Below are positions 9,812-22,371 of a stretch of DNA of 63,717 nt, one piece after another. The translations under genes and the position numbers were made by a program. The notes under the pieces are model-generated. The model saw only the letters and a list, made by a program, of their open reading frames with translations. It did no database searches and was not told the DNA's origin. Positions within the stretch are counted from its first letter, which is position 1; the number at the start of each line of letters is the position of its first letter. Origin of the DNA: Zygnema cylindricum (taxonomy: Eukaryota; Streptophyta; Zygnematophyceae; Zygnematales; Zygnemataceae); contig JBBHKE010000972.1 in the NCBI GenBank assembly GCA_037447655.1, positions 1 through 63,717 on the forward strand, in the 5' to 3' direction.

Positions 9812-12800
9812 ATGCCTCCAAGCCAGGAAGGCTATGGAGCACCAGCTGGGACTCATCATCATGTTGCAGGTGAGAATGGAGGCATTTGCTCAACCTCTAC
9901 AGCCAAAAGTTCTTTAAAGACTGACTCACCACCTTTCTCCCTCTCCCTCTCACTCTCCCTCTCCCTCCCTCTCGCCTTCTCCGTCTCTCTCCCTCTCCCT
10001 CTCCCTCTGCCTCTGCCTCGGCCTCGGCCTCGGCCTCTCCCTCTCTTCGCCCTCCCTCTCTCCCCTCATCTATCATATGGGTTTGTCTTCTGAAGCAGAC
10101 ATTATGGACATTCGAGCTCAGGCAAGAACTCACTGGCTCAAACCCGCTGTAATTTTGTCCATTCTTCAAAACAATCAAGCATACCAGTTTCCGCTGTATA
10201 CGACACCACCTTATAGGCCAGAGAGTGAGTCTTTCAACAAACCGAAGTACAGTTCTTGTTAAACGAGCTGATAATCTTTGTGCATTCTTCCCTGTGCTCG
10301 GCATGAAGTTTTTGCGAATTTGATGTGTAATGTTCTTGAGTTTTCTTTTTTTTCTGCCGGGTATGTCTGCCTTTTTCTTTTTTTCCCCCTTCAGCGTAGT
10401 TTCCCCCTTCAATTAGTTCGCAGTTTTAAGTTCTTTTGTTATGAACTCGGGTTGTACAAAAGAATCCTGCGAACTTTGGATTGGGAGGAATACTGAAGCT
10501 TCTGCCTTTTTACAGGTGGAAGCCTATTTCTGTTTGATAGTACTGTGCAACGTAATTTCCGCAAAGATGGCCATAACTGGCAGTTAAAACCAGGTGGAAA
10601 GTCGGTGAAGGAGTCACACGTAGAGCTCAAGGCAAGTTCTTTATTCCAGGGACAATCTTGCAGAGTTTATACACCAGCCTTTTTCGCATTTTTCAACAGG
10701 AGCTAAACGGTTACTCTGATTTCGATGATTTTTCTTATATATATTGTGTATGTTCAAATGTGTTTGAGAAGTCCGTTTGCTTGGGCGTCCTTAAAGTCTG
10801 GTGGATGCTCTTTCCTAAAGTTGATATCTTTGTTTCATATAGAGTTGACGTGTACTTTTGTCCTACTGAGTTCTTGTATGCAGGTAGGAAACCGAAAGGT
10901 TCTTGACTGCTATTACGCACATGGCGATGCAGACGACCGTTTTCAGAGACGTATTTATTGGCAACTTGCAGAGTGAGTTTACCTTTGACCTTGCCAAAAT
11001 GTGTTCGTATGTGTTGTTTTGCCTTGTTTTTATAGCTATTAATAATAATTCATCAGCAGTCTATCAGAGCTTTTCTATTCGCTGAGATGGCAGGTGTTAT
11101 GTAGTGTCTTCGACAATAGTGGTATGAAAGCTGGATCTTGAAGTAATAGTGGAAGGAAACCTGCTTCACTTCGAGTTTAGATGTTTGTGGATATCCTACT
11201 TGTGGTTTGGCGGTTTGTGAGGTCATACCGTGTCGCAGGCATTTCTTTCTTTGCTTTGTCATATCTGAAATGTTTTATTGAAGAATCTGGAGATACTCTG
11301 TTGTTTGTCATCAATGCAGGAAGAATCTCAAGCTAGTTCATTACCTCAGGGTTGAAGAGGTGAGGTTCTGATTACCTTTTCTCACTTCCTTTTTTCCATT
11401 GTAAGGAAGCAGCTCTCGACCCTGTTAGTATGGACCCCATTATTTTAAAAATAAGTTTGTAAATGGTGTGGAGGTGCTGAAGTCATGCCGCTGAAACTGC
11501 CGATGAAATCCACTCTACTTGTGTCGAACAACTCGATGATATTAGTCAACTTCGGATTTTTCAAGTTCTTACCAATTCACCGTTCCTGGTTGATACTGTG
11601 AGTTCTCACAAAACAGCTGTGGGAAATTGGAATTGCAGGGCATTGGTAGGATTAAACCGAGCATTACAAACATTTTCAGATTTGTTGTTCCTCAGCGAGC
11701 TAATTCTCAGGCTCCCGAAGTCAGTCAAGGGAGTAACAAAGACGGAGTGGATGTCGGCAATGGAGTTACTGAAGGATTTACTCAAACTATTTATCCAAAC
11801 CCTGGGTCTGACCACTCTCCCACACTTTTGCCCTTTCATCCCTCATTGTTGCAACAATACAATCTCAGACCTGAAGGAACTACACCACCTCCCAATTTTA
11901 CTCACCAGGCGAATGCTCAGTTCAGTGGTAAGGAGCAGCTTCTGTTATACTTGTTCTAAAATTATACTATTTTATGCTTCTTATAAAGTAGAAAGGATGA
12001 TGTTAGAGGGCACATCTGTACAGGTTGGAACCACGGGGATACTCTTGCAATTATTCGCTGTATTCGCCTGATTGTAGGTGATGTCACAAGACAGCTTTTT
12101 GTATGTGGAAGGAGTTTCGACCTTTTGCTGCCTTCCATTACCACTGCTTGTAAAGTTTCACAGTGTTGGTTGTGTACTTACAAGACTTGCTATGGTAACA
12201 GGATTGGACCAATCAGAAACTGGCGGTGCTCAGGCGACGGAAACTTTGCTTGTAAACAGCGATAGTTTTGATTTTGAACCTAATCGAGATACAGGACAAG
12301 AGTTATGGAATGGATTACCGAGCGAGGACCCTCCATCGGCACTGGCCGAGAATTTAGAAACTCAGCCATCAGATGAAGGAGTTTTCCCGAGTGAAGCCAA
12401 GGTAGGAAGACATTGGCGTTTTCTTGCCTCATTAAGACTAGAGGAAGACATGTTTCATTCTTCTTTATGAGATGCATTACCGTGCAATTTTTGAAATGGG
12501 TGTGAAATCATGTTAAAATTTTGTCTCTGCTCATAGTGGTGATCTTCTACAAGGTTTTAATGGTTGTTCATTGAAATGTACTTTTTTCCTTTCTCAATGT
12601 TTGTAAGGGATTTTTCTTGCAGCGACCCGTGGCTGGAAAGCTCTGCCGGTCCTCAGGAGGCCGCTGGGAACCTGGTCTATTGCAAGATATGTTGGTAGGT
12701 TTCTATTTATCTATTTATTTCTATTAATTTCATCTTTTTTATTCAATTCTTCATTGCTAGCATGAAGACGTCAAAGGAAAGGTGGCATCTCACCATACAG

Positions 12801-15090
12801 CAAATAATGGTCGATCTTGAAGTGTATGTGTATCTTTATTATCATTCATCATTTTGCGTATATATGTTTAGATCATGTGTTAGACAGATGGCAATGTCTT
12901 TGCAGCGCTATTTGACTTATGGTTAATGTTGTTTTGATGTTTGCAGGAAAGGGTCGATTTGAATGATGCGGAATTGCCTGAGGTTAGAAATATAAGCCTT
13001 GATGGAGACGAATGGAAAGATAATTTTTTACCGTTCAACGAGTTCAGTCATGAGGAAGTAGAAGACATGCAACTTGATTCTTTTGGAACAAATTCTCTTG
13101 GGAGACGTTCTCTCGAGCGATGCAGTACAGATGGAAGGGGCAGTCTTTTCGGAAATTGGTCACGTTCACTTGAGAGATGCAGTACAGGTGGTATAGGAGG
13201 TAGTTGGAGAAATTCGTCACCTCTTATTGACTTCAACAAGTTAGATAGTTTTAGCAAGTGGGGACATGAGATTTACGGCGAACAGAATACACCTGAACCG
13301 TCAAACACCGGAAAATCAGCTTTTATTATGGAGGAACCGTCTTTCATCTTATTTGAAGTTAACGATGTTTCTCCCAGTATCTGTTGTACAGAGGGTGGAA
13401 CGAAGGTAATGGTTCTTAGACCAGTGACATCCGTTCTGCAGTTATTGTTGCTTCGACCTTGCAGATCAGAGCAATGTGGTCAGAAAAATATGCCGTCAAA
13501 GTGAATTAAATTGAGTTCTTGTTAGTATGTTACTATTCTTGTGAATTACAGCCAGTTTATTATCATACGGTCAACGGAGAACATGAGGTCAGTGAATTAT
13601 GCCACTGATGCCGGAATAATTTGCACATGCGCAGGTCATAATAATTGGAAGGACGGAGATGCATGAGAATCGCAAGTGGGGAGTTTTGTTTGACAATGTT
13701 GAAGTTTCAGCCGAACTAATTCAGCCTGGTGTGCTGAGATGTCACGCCCCTCCACATGTGAAGGGAGCAGTCACAATTGCTGTGACATTGTCTGACGGCA
13801 GTCCTTGCAGTAAACTGTTGCAAATCAAGTATGAGAAACCGACAGTCAAACCGAATCACGACGAAGAAAATTTGCAGATTCGGCTGGTGCATCTCCTTTT
13901 GGAGACTCAAAGGGAAGAGAGCAGTAGCAGCGGGGTAAAAGACGAGTGGAAATGGCTCACGGAGGTATCGAGAAAAGACGATAGGCCCGGGTTTGTCCAC
14001 GAGCAACTTATGTTAATGTTAATTCGACGACAAGTAGCGATTTGGGCCAGAGGACCGAATGCGGAGGTCCGTTTGAAGAAGGAGGATGATGGTGGACTTG
14101 CAGCAATTCATATGGCAGCTGCTCTTGGATACGACTGGGCAATTTCTACTCTCGCGGAAAAAATGGAAGATTTGGATTTACCGGACAGACTAGGGAGAAC
14201 GCCGCTGCATTGGGCCGCAGCCAACGGGAGGTACGACCATATCGAAACCCTTAAAAACCCTGAAAAACTGGCTTCTGTAGTAATTTTATTTTATGTGCCC
14301 GATTGTTATGTCTGTGAGAAATGCTGTTGCAGCACACATTATTTTGTCCACACTTCTCTCCCACTTGCAATGCCCACAGTATCCTTTTACAGGACTACAT
14401 GCAGATGACTATTTAGGGTTGTTTATGTTGTGAACAGTAAGAAAAAAGTAGTTTCCCGGAATGAAACCTGCTATTTTTTCCGCGTATGGAGAGCCTTTCT
14501 GTTTTTTTTTCTGAAAAGCAATGTTCTAGGTTCAACAGTAAATCACGTCCCTGCATCCGATTTCACCTCTTACTCGATTTTGATCTTTCCAAATTTTTTA
14601 CTGCTGCATTCTACAGATCTGCTGCTGATTTATGAGAAATAACTCGAGAAAATATTAACTTACTCTGTCAAGTTCTCTTAAAGCTGACTTTGGAAATGGG
14701 CACTCGTTATTCGGTGAATACAGGGAAAAGGTGATCTTCAACCTGTTAAATATGGGAGCTACGCCTGCCCCTCTGGTTAAACTACAGGATTGTCAGGAAG
14801 GGGTCACACCAGCCGATTTGGCCAGTTGGTATGGACACAAGGGAATTGCGGCCCAATTAGCCGGAAAAGCTTTACAAGGTGTGAGGAATCAAATTCCTTG
14901 TTCTGAAATGTCTTCCATGTCGTTGAAAGACAGAGTCGAGAGGGCGGGAACGACAGCTTTCAATAAATGTCGCAACGCAGTTGGGACGGAGACAGACGAT
15001 TATTTGGCCGCGGAAGAAGCGATAAGACAGGGTGCGGAAAATGCAGAGCTGATTACGTTTGTGTATCCGAACCATTCTCGAAGAAACTAG
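9812..15090 (+). CDS. CAMTA-type calmodulin-binding transcription activator, C-terminally truncated
   Basis: Twelve exons join with consistent phase: 9812-9869, 10099-10224, 10516-10631, 10884-10972, 11320-11359, 11639-11927, 12202-12401, 12623-12694, 12761-12781, 12947-13405, 13635-14230 and 14724-15090, giving about 810 residues. The CG-1 DNA-binding domain covers roughly residues 20-143, with RNFRKDGHNW at 74-83 and DCYYAHG at 108-114. A TIG domain lies around 470-557. Ankyrin repeats run at about 640-740 (GRTPLHWAAANGR and GVTPADLASWYGHKG). The family binds CGCG-type promoter boxes and answers calcium through IQ motifs and a calmodulin-binding helix near the C-terminus. Here the frame stops just after the first IQ-like stretch, so most of that part is absent. 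Intron 3 has a GC donor (AAG|GCAAGT). The exact edges of exon 9 and of the last exon are least sure. Confidence 0.85.
9931..10070. repeat. CT-rich microsatellite in CAMTA intron 1
   Basis: CTCTCCCT-type pyrimidine repeats passing into GCCTCG repeats fill most of the intron between exons 1 and 2. The Ser/Leu- or Arg/Glu-rich frames here come from the repeat. Confidence 0.85.
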
Positions 15091-15286
15091 GTTTGGATGG
15101 AGTGGAGGTGGTCAAGTCGGAGGATGTGGAGACCGAGGCTGGTCTGAAGTTATTGAGCGCCATAATAAAGCAGGATGGAAAAAAACCCAAATGATGATGT
15201 TTACCGGATATAGTGTGGCGAGCTGCAATAGCCACTTGTACATTGTAGGAGGAAGTGAGGAGCTTCTTACGTCACTATCTCGGTGG

Positions 15287-15505
15287 CAACTAAGTGTACG
15301 GCCAGATTTGTCTCTTAGGAATGTACGGCCAGATTCGTCTCTTAGGAATGTACGGCCAGATTCGTCTCCTAAGAATGTACGGCCAGATTTGTCTCTTAAA
15401 AATGTACGGCCAGATTTGTCTCTTGGGAATGTACGGACAGATTTGTCATCTAAGAAAGTACGGCCAAATTTTTCTCTCTAGGAATGTACGGCCAGATTCA
15501 TCTCC
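15287..15505 (+). repeat. 27-bp tandem repeat downstream of CAMTA
   Basis: About eight units with core GTACGGCCAGATTYGTCTCT and a 27-bp period. Because 27 is a multiple of three, all frames stay open across it. That explains the 140- and 150-residue frames, which repeat NVRPDSSLR or MYGQIRLLG. No independent evidence of coding was found. Confidence 0.85.
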
Positions 15506-17434
15506 TAAACCCGCAGAGTCCACATCTACACATTTTTTGACCCGTGCCAAGCATTTCCTTGCATTTTCAAAAGCCCGTCTTTTAAATGATGTTATACCCG
15601 TAATATTGAACTGGTTTCCGCTGTTCTTCTCTGTTTCAAAGTTGGACCTGCAATGTCATAGTTTTTACGAGTTACAATGCCATCATTTTTTGCTTGTTGA
15701 AGTGTCATGTATTCTTAACATGTTTAAAAATGAGATTTTAAATTAGGTGACCCACAATTAGCCACGTTGACATTTATGATTTATTGTAGTTAACTGTCAT
15801 GAAGTTCAGCAGTAGTAATTTATCAGCTCTAATAGCAAATTAAAATTCTAAATGATTTAGTACAGACATAAGTAACAATTCGTATCAATACAACTGTAGA
15901 ACTTTTCGTACAAAGTCAGCTTCCAAGATCGCAAAAATAAAGAGTCTTTCAATTCATCACATCAAATTCTTCTAATAAACAAAATTAAAAAACAACCGGG
16001 ACCAATCTGTATAAAATCAGTGTAAAAATTTGTGCTTGGTTTACTATTCCAGAAACCATTTGCGATCTTGTCTTACCAAGAAACCATGATTGCCGTGTTG
16101 GCCTAAGAATTGAAGGGTTTTGAGGGTCCTTTTGAGTCAATTCTTACAAGACCGCAAGGAGCGATTAATGACACTTGCAAAAATTTCACCATATACCAAC
16201 AACATCAAAAGAAAGGAGATGTGGAGATGTATTTAAATGTACTTCTCGTGGACAAAAAAACAATTCAAAGACCTACAATGAACTCAACATTTGCCTCGAA
16301 ATTGATTTCAAATATCACCAATCCCCTTAGTCGCATTTTGTAGAAGAACCAGACATAGGAGGAAAACAATGTATCGGAGTAGAACGACGGGAGGAGAAAT
16401 GATACATGGGTGGAGAACAATGTATTGGAGGAGGACAAAACGGAAGGAAACAATACGTTGGAGAAGAACAATATACTGAGGAGAATGATATATCGAAGGA
16501 GAACAATAGTTAACACTCCTCAAACGCCTCTCCCTGTTTCTCAGCTATTTTCTTTACTTTCTCAGTCTCTTCCTCCACTATTTGCCCCACTTTGCACATA
16601 CTTCACTAAAGCATCTTTCTTGCTTGGGGTCAAAATCAAAACCTGTTCGCCCTCGTTCCTTCATCTTAAGCGAAAATTGACTCAAATCCTCGCCTCAAAC
16701 TTCCACATCGGAGCATTGTTGAAAAACTCCACACCTATGTTTGACAGTACAATGGTGGTCTTTTTGTGATAGTTATTACGATAAAATTATTGAAACGACA
16801 AAATGTGGCATAGAACCGGATGGTGAGGCCAAACAAAATGGGCTCACGAATCCAAAGTGGGATGAGTTCCCAAGCTACTACTAGCCCACAAAAGAGTCTC
16901 AAAAAGAAAAATAGCGGTACACTACAAGCACAAATTAAATATAGGTATAAGTTACAAACCAAGGATATTGAAATGAGTCTGTTACTCTAACAACAAATAT
17001 TAATTTGTTTTTTATCTACAAAAAAACAAAAACACACTCGCTCTACTATGTCTCGTCGCATATTCCCGTCATTTTCTGTGACAGTTTTGCGGATTTCCTC
17101 AGCCTGTGTAACCTCGAGCAATAGGGAACCTTTTGTTTGAAGGGAGACCTCAGTTGACAAACCCTCATATAGGGAAGGCAACTACAAAAGACACTATTAT
17201 ATGTTGACGTACGTGAAACGTGCGATCGATATCCGGAATTGTGGTAAAAATCCACATTAAAAGCTATATAAAATTTCACCCACCATCGTAGCTGGTGGCA
17301 CACTGGTAGTGCGGTTGCACCTAAAGTGAAAGGTCCCAGATTCAGCTCCCAGCTGGCTTATCAATCCCTTTATTGGGATCGTCCAGTCTATCCCCCGATT
17401 CTAGGAATCTTCACATTATTAAGATAAAACACTA
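15506..17434. other. gene-free stretch after CAMTA
   Basis: Mostly AT-rich, with no IQ motif or other CAMTA continuation recognised. About 16345-16508 is a degenerate repeat of roughly 24 bp built on GGAGAACAATRTATYGGAGG. Confidence 0.45.
17291..17357 (+). repeat. tRNA-like sequence, possible SINE head
   Basis: A TGGCACACTGGTAGTGC segment resembles a polymerase III A box and can form a GCAC/GTGC D-arm stem. GGTCCCAGATTCAGCTCCC lies at B-box distance. The T-arm does not pair well, so a working tRNA is unlikely. Confidence 0.3.
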
Positions 17435-17902
17435 CACCGTGAATCGCTATTAGCGTACATGGCGCTAATTGGGGTAACTCTTTTTTATGGGCAGATTCTC
17501 AATTAGAATAAAGTACGCTAAATGTTTCTGAACGTTATTTGAGGTACCCCGCTAAATGCGGTTCATAACTGTAAGCTAGTGCCCTTTTAAATAGTGTGGT
17601 GTACGGACTGTCAGATCCGTACTATTCCGTACCTTTTTAAATATAAAAGTACAAAAAAAATAATATTTTCCGGCAGACGCGGATGTTGCAAAAACGCTAC
17701 GGCGTAAAATTTGACCTATTCCGTACACACATATTTTAGTGTTTAGATATTATGGTCCGACAATGAATACAAAACAATTTACAAATTATAGTGAGTGATA
17801 AATTAGTATCATTGTGTACACTAAAAAACCCAATTAACCGTAAAGTACGCTAATTGTTTCATTACGCTATCTATTTTATAACACTAATAGCGATTCACAG
17901 TG
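17435..17902. mobile_element. fold-back MITE, family B, copy 5
   Basis: TA-flanked, with ends CACCGTGAATCGCTATTAGCG and CGATTCACAGTG, 468 bp. It belongs to the same subfamily as the copies at 28075-28564 and 54047-54533, which share the GCTAATTGGGGTA and AAATAGTGTGGTGTACGG blocks. Confidence 0.82.
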
Positions 17903-19876
17903 TAGTTGTGATTTTGAACTACAGTAACAATCAACGTTAGGTAACAAACAAACGAAGGTAACAACTTGTCATTTTGTGCTTTCTCGGCCGCGCTCCTGAC
18001 CTTTTATCAGTTAAAGTATCTAGGAGTAACACAGGTATTTAAAAAACAAAAAGTACTAACCAAAAGCTTGCTATGACAAACACTGGAGATTGTAGAAACC
18101 TCATTGATGAAGAAATCTCATACAACCGTAAATGCTTTAATAATCTAGAACAAGTCGTATATGAGAAAAGAACTCATTGTATAATATAGAGTATTGGCAG
18201 TGTTTGTAGAAGACCCCTTAAGGCACATAGGAGACTTACGGCATAAAGCATGATAAAAAAATATAAAAAAACATAAAAAGTTGTTATCGAGAACAACCTC
18301 GACATTTAACCGACAACGTCTGCGTTCAACGCACAACCTCGGAATTTCTTAGAGATGCAGTTGTTAGTCGCGGAAGCCTCAGTATCATGTTTTTTAACGC
18401 ACTCTGAAGGCTCAACTTTGTCCTGTCGAATTTTTAGGCTCATGTCCTTTTCAGTTACTTCAAACAGCCTAATCTGTAATCTTAACCCCGAGAAAATTTC
18501 TTTCACCTCTAATTCCTAGCCGAGTAAAAAACTGAAAAAATGGCACGATATTCTTTCTAATTTCTAGCTGTGTTTTAGGTGCGAAAGGTAGTTTTTTTAG
18601 TATGTTTTAGCGTATTATAGTAATTACCTGCATCAAGTTTTTTTCTCTATCTCTTTCCGCCTCTGTGATATTCTGCTTGTATTTTTTTATTTTCATTTAA
18701 AGTGACTTAGAGAAGCTGTACATAAAACGGGTGAGAAACGGGCGTACTACTTATCGATATTTCAAAGAAAAGTTGCAGTCACCTTTTAAACAGTCTCATT
18801 TTCAAATCTAATTCTCAAATCTTTCGGCTTCATGCAGGGTACTCTATTATTTTTACGCACATACTTGGGTTCGGTATTTAGCCGCGGGAAAATGGGATTG
18901 CATCCTCCCTTGCGTTGATTGGATCTATAAAGTGCAAATGGCTGTGAGAACCCATGGGTTTTCTTCCTCTCTCCCTTCCTCTCTCCCTTCCCGTCTCCAT
19001 CTCGTTGTACAAATCTCTGTAAATAGGACCTCCACCCTGCTTATGAACCAGGCTACGGGTTACCAGCTTCTGCACGAGAGAGAACAAGGGAGAGGGTTAG
19101 GAGTTTACGTAAAGAAAGAGAGAGATAAGAATGTAAGTAAAGCGACATATAAGGATTCTTCATGGAGAGGAGGATGGAGAGGATTGCACTCACTAGTGTG
19201 GGAAACCGTGGGATTGGCTCGGAGCATCGTAGGGTTCATAGGGTTCATAAGTTATTGATCTCATGGCAAAGGAGCTAGCCGCTGGATTTTAAATTTCATG
19301 GGTTTTTTTAAATGTCGCGAGTGTTTTTCTTTATCATCGGACCGTGGAGGGAAGCTCGATGATGATTGGTGGAAAAACACACAATGGAGGTGGTAGGTTG
19401 GTTGTGAAGTAAAGTAAGATTGTAGTAGTGGACTGTTTTTACGATCTATTTTGCGGGTTTTTAGAGTTTATTTATCTCTTTAAATGGTGAGTTCGTGTAG
19501 AGGGGAGATAGGAGGATCGGTACAGGCCATAGATGCGTTAACTCAGAATGTGTAGTGTCTGAGCTCTTTCTCTTTCTCCTTCTCTTTCTCTTTCTCTCAT
19601 TCTTTCTAGAAAGAGGGTAGTTTGGTGGCTGTAGTAGATTGGACTGTTGGAGGAGCTTTTATACTTTGTAAAGGGGCCCACATGAATCTATTGTATTATA
19701 TATTACTGTTTGTATGTCTCTTAATTACTTGTTTTCTCCTTCGAGGAAGAAAAGCTGAAGTTGTAACGGTCAATGCACGCAAGTCCTATGAGAATTGGAG
19801 TGGTTCTATTGCTTTTATGAATGGAATCGGAATGTGCGTACATTGTTTTAAGCGCTTGTGATGTGAGTGTGTTTGT
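17903..19876. other. gene-free stretch
   Basis: No recognised gene. Short frames of up to 108 residues occur at 18932-19258 and 19622-19861 without identifiable domains. A TCTCTTTCTCTTTC microsatellite lies near 19565-19605. Confidence 0.4.
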
Positions 19877-20495
19877 TAGTGTTGTGTATCGGCAAAAAAC
19901 TTTTCGCGATAAAACCGATACCGACACTCGGTGAGGTGTCCCAATATATCGCTCCGAGACCAACAAATTCTTTATCGGCGATAAGTGGAAGAAAATATAG
20001 TACGCTATATTAGAGTACTTTATGTTATACTGTATTATATTTTTCATTGCATATAGCGTGGCATGCCACGTATGACAATATGTTCCATGCTCTGTTTAAC
20101 GGAAGAACGGGAGTTTTGTAAAACGGAATAGACTGTACAATGTACTGTATGAACCGTAGAATTACAGCCGATAGAACTGTTATTGCAGTAAAAAACAATG
20201 TTTTTTATCGCAATTTATCTTGGGGCAGGATAAATTAAAAAGCACGATGGTAAACCATCTGAGTCCGGGGGTACAAAAGGGGTGGCATGGCCAAAACAGA
20301 AAAACTACAATAAAAAACAAAGAGAGCGACGGGAACACAAAAAAAAGAAAACATCAAGAAGGAAAATAAAAGCACCCAAACTTCCTTTTGGGTTTGACAC
20401 CGGTACCGATATATTGTGCCAATATGTTGACTATCGGTTGGCCGAAAAAAGGGCCATATCGGTTATCGGCAAATGGCGACTGATACACAACACTA
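19877..20495. mobile_element. hAT-like element, family E, copy 1
   Basis: The ends are TAGTGTTGTGTATCGG and ACACAACACTA. They are flanked by a perfect 8-bp duplication GTGTTTGT at 19869-19876 and 20496-20503. The interior is rich in ATCGG/CCGAT motifs and holds the 14-bp palindrome CGTGGCATGCCACG at 20057-20070, which is conserved in other E copies. No transposase is present. The length of the duplication and the TAGTG ends are typical of the hAT superfamily. Confidence 0.85.
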
Positions 20496-22371
20496 GTGTT
20501 TGTGCCTTAATTCTTCCACATGGCTGGGTAACAACTCGAAAGAAATTTGCCCTTACGGTGCACAGGTAAATTGTACAGTTACACTGAAAAAAGCTGTATG
20601 AATTTTAAGATTCCCCCTCAAAACGAGGGTAGACCTCTGATAGTGTAATATAATAATCTCCGATCCTTAATTTTAGGAGTCTATTTTATAGCATCCCTGA
20701 TCGCTCATTCAAATGTAGAGGTTGTTTGTTGAATGCTTAGGTTGTCGGATATGTTGTTCTTTGAATGCTGAGGTTGTCGGATAAGTGTAGAGGCTTTGGA
20801 ACAAACTTTAAGAGCTTGTAACACTGAAATTGTGTGTATTTTCAACAACTAGCTTGAGACTTACACAGTAGTATTAGGAAGGCAACTGTCCGTGTTTGTG
20901 GTGACTAAAAGTAGGATACTGTAAACTCGTAGCGCAAACCACATTGGGGAATGAGGATTTCAATCATGAGATTGTCTGACATGGGAAGGTTTGTTTTTCG
21001 TAACATTTGTCAGGATCTCGTTGTGTGTCTAGATAGTACTCAAGCAACACAAAGAGATATCAATATGGAACAAAAATCACAACATTTTTCATTAAAAAAC
21101 TCCTGCAAGTACAAGTGATAAAGATTATGAAGGTGAACCACTAGTATTGTCGTGTTGCGAGGCAAACACCCTCTCATAATTATATATATAGAACAGAGAG
21201 TTAGAGTGTCTTCAGTTTGCTCACAACAAATGATAAACTCTTGCAATAAACAAACTTTTACTTCAAGAGAAAAAATCAAAACCGTGTCTTGCACTCAGAT
21301 GCTTTACCATCAAAGACCTCTACAAAAACCATGTACTAATAAAGTCTGTTAATCCAAGTTCTATTTTATAAATTCATTTTGTCTTCCTCATAAACAAAAG
21401 ACTCAAATTAGAAAAAAAGGCGAAAAATAAATAAAAAGTGAAGAGTTTATTTTGATTTACAGAGACATTCAAAATCTTCAAATTGGTTAAGCTTCCAGAA
21501 AATGAATAAAAATGTTCTATTATGAAATGCAGTTAGAACTTTCGGCAATTTTCACATTGTCAGAAAAAAAATATTAGCATTTTTCAATTTCAAGCAATAT
21601 ATTTCTTATCTATGTCAACACTATTTTTACAAAATCTACGTAGAATTGAATGGCAATCATTATCCTGTCTTTTATTTCATATCAATGTAAAGCAAATTTT
21701 CTACTTCTTGAAAAAAAAAAAAAAACTACGATTATTACCAAAGGCAAGGAGGTTTTTATCCCATAAAACTTATTTTGTTTTCTCAAGCAAAACTGCAAAT
21801 GCTCTTACTTATCCAAAATGCTTTCTACATTATCTCCTTTTCTAAGTTTCTTTTTTTCTGCAATAAGTAAACTTAAAATCTACTAGTTAACCAGAATTTT
21901 TATATATTGGACCAGAAAATGTAATACGACGATAGAATTAAGACGGTTTTTAGGGATTTACTCAAATAACCTAATTTGACCTATGCTAGTAAAAAAAAAA
22001 GAAGAAAAAGAAAAATAGCGGCAAGAAAAAGGTACCTGGAAAAAACTAAACCTGCAGGTTAAAATAAAACACACACCAATATAACGATCTAAACCTCAAG
22101 TTAAAAATAGAGGCTAGAAATTATAGAACAAAAGTAGAAACAATAATAAAACTGAGCTAGACCCACTCGTTTTGTTTCAAAAACGACAACATTCGTTTCT
22201 TCGAATAATTCAAACTTTGACGAATCCCAAAGAACTGAGACTAAGACCACAAATATGCGTACAAATAAAAAACACCTAATTGTATAAATAGGACCCAAAA
22301 TGTTAAAAAAAAATATATATATATATATATGTATATATGTATATATATGTATATATATGTGTATATATATA
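20496..22371. other. AT-rich gene-free stretch 3' of the pyrophosphatase-like gene
   Basis: No gene was recognised. An ATATAT/GTATAT microsatellite at about 22311-22371 directly abuts the stop codon of the minus-strand gene. The likely 3' untranslated region of that gene lies here. Confidence 0.45.

Noticed and set aside
9897-10412. Minus-strand 171-residue frame
   Set aside because: It is antisense to CAMTA intron 1 and exon 2; its Glu/Gly/Arg run is the CT microsatellite.
15059-15481. Frame with a kelch-like SCNSHLYIVGG
   Set aside because: A single short match with no second kelch repeat; the rest is the 27-bp tandem repeat.
15287-15505. Regular repeats that look like a CRISPR array or a repeat protein
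   Set aside because: Units follow each other without unique spacers, there are no cas genes, and the context is eukaryotic. The open frames follow from the 27-bp period.
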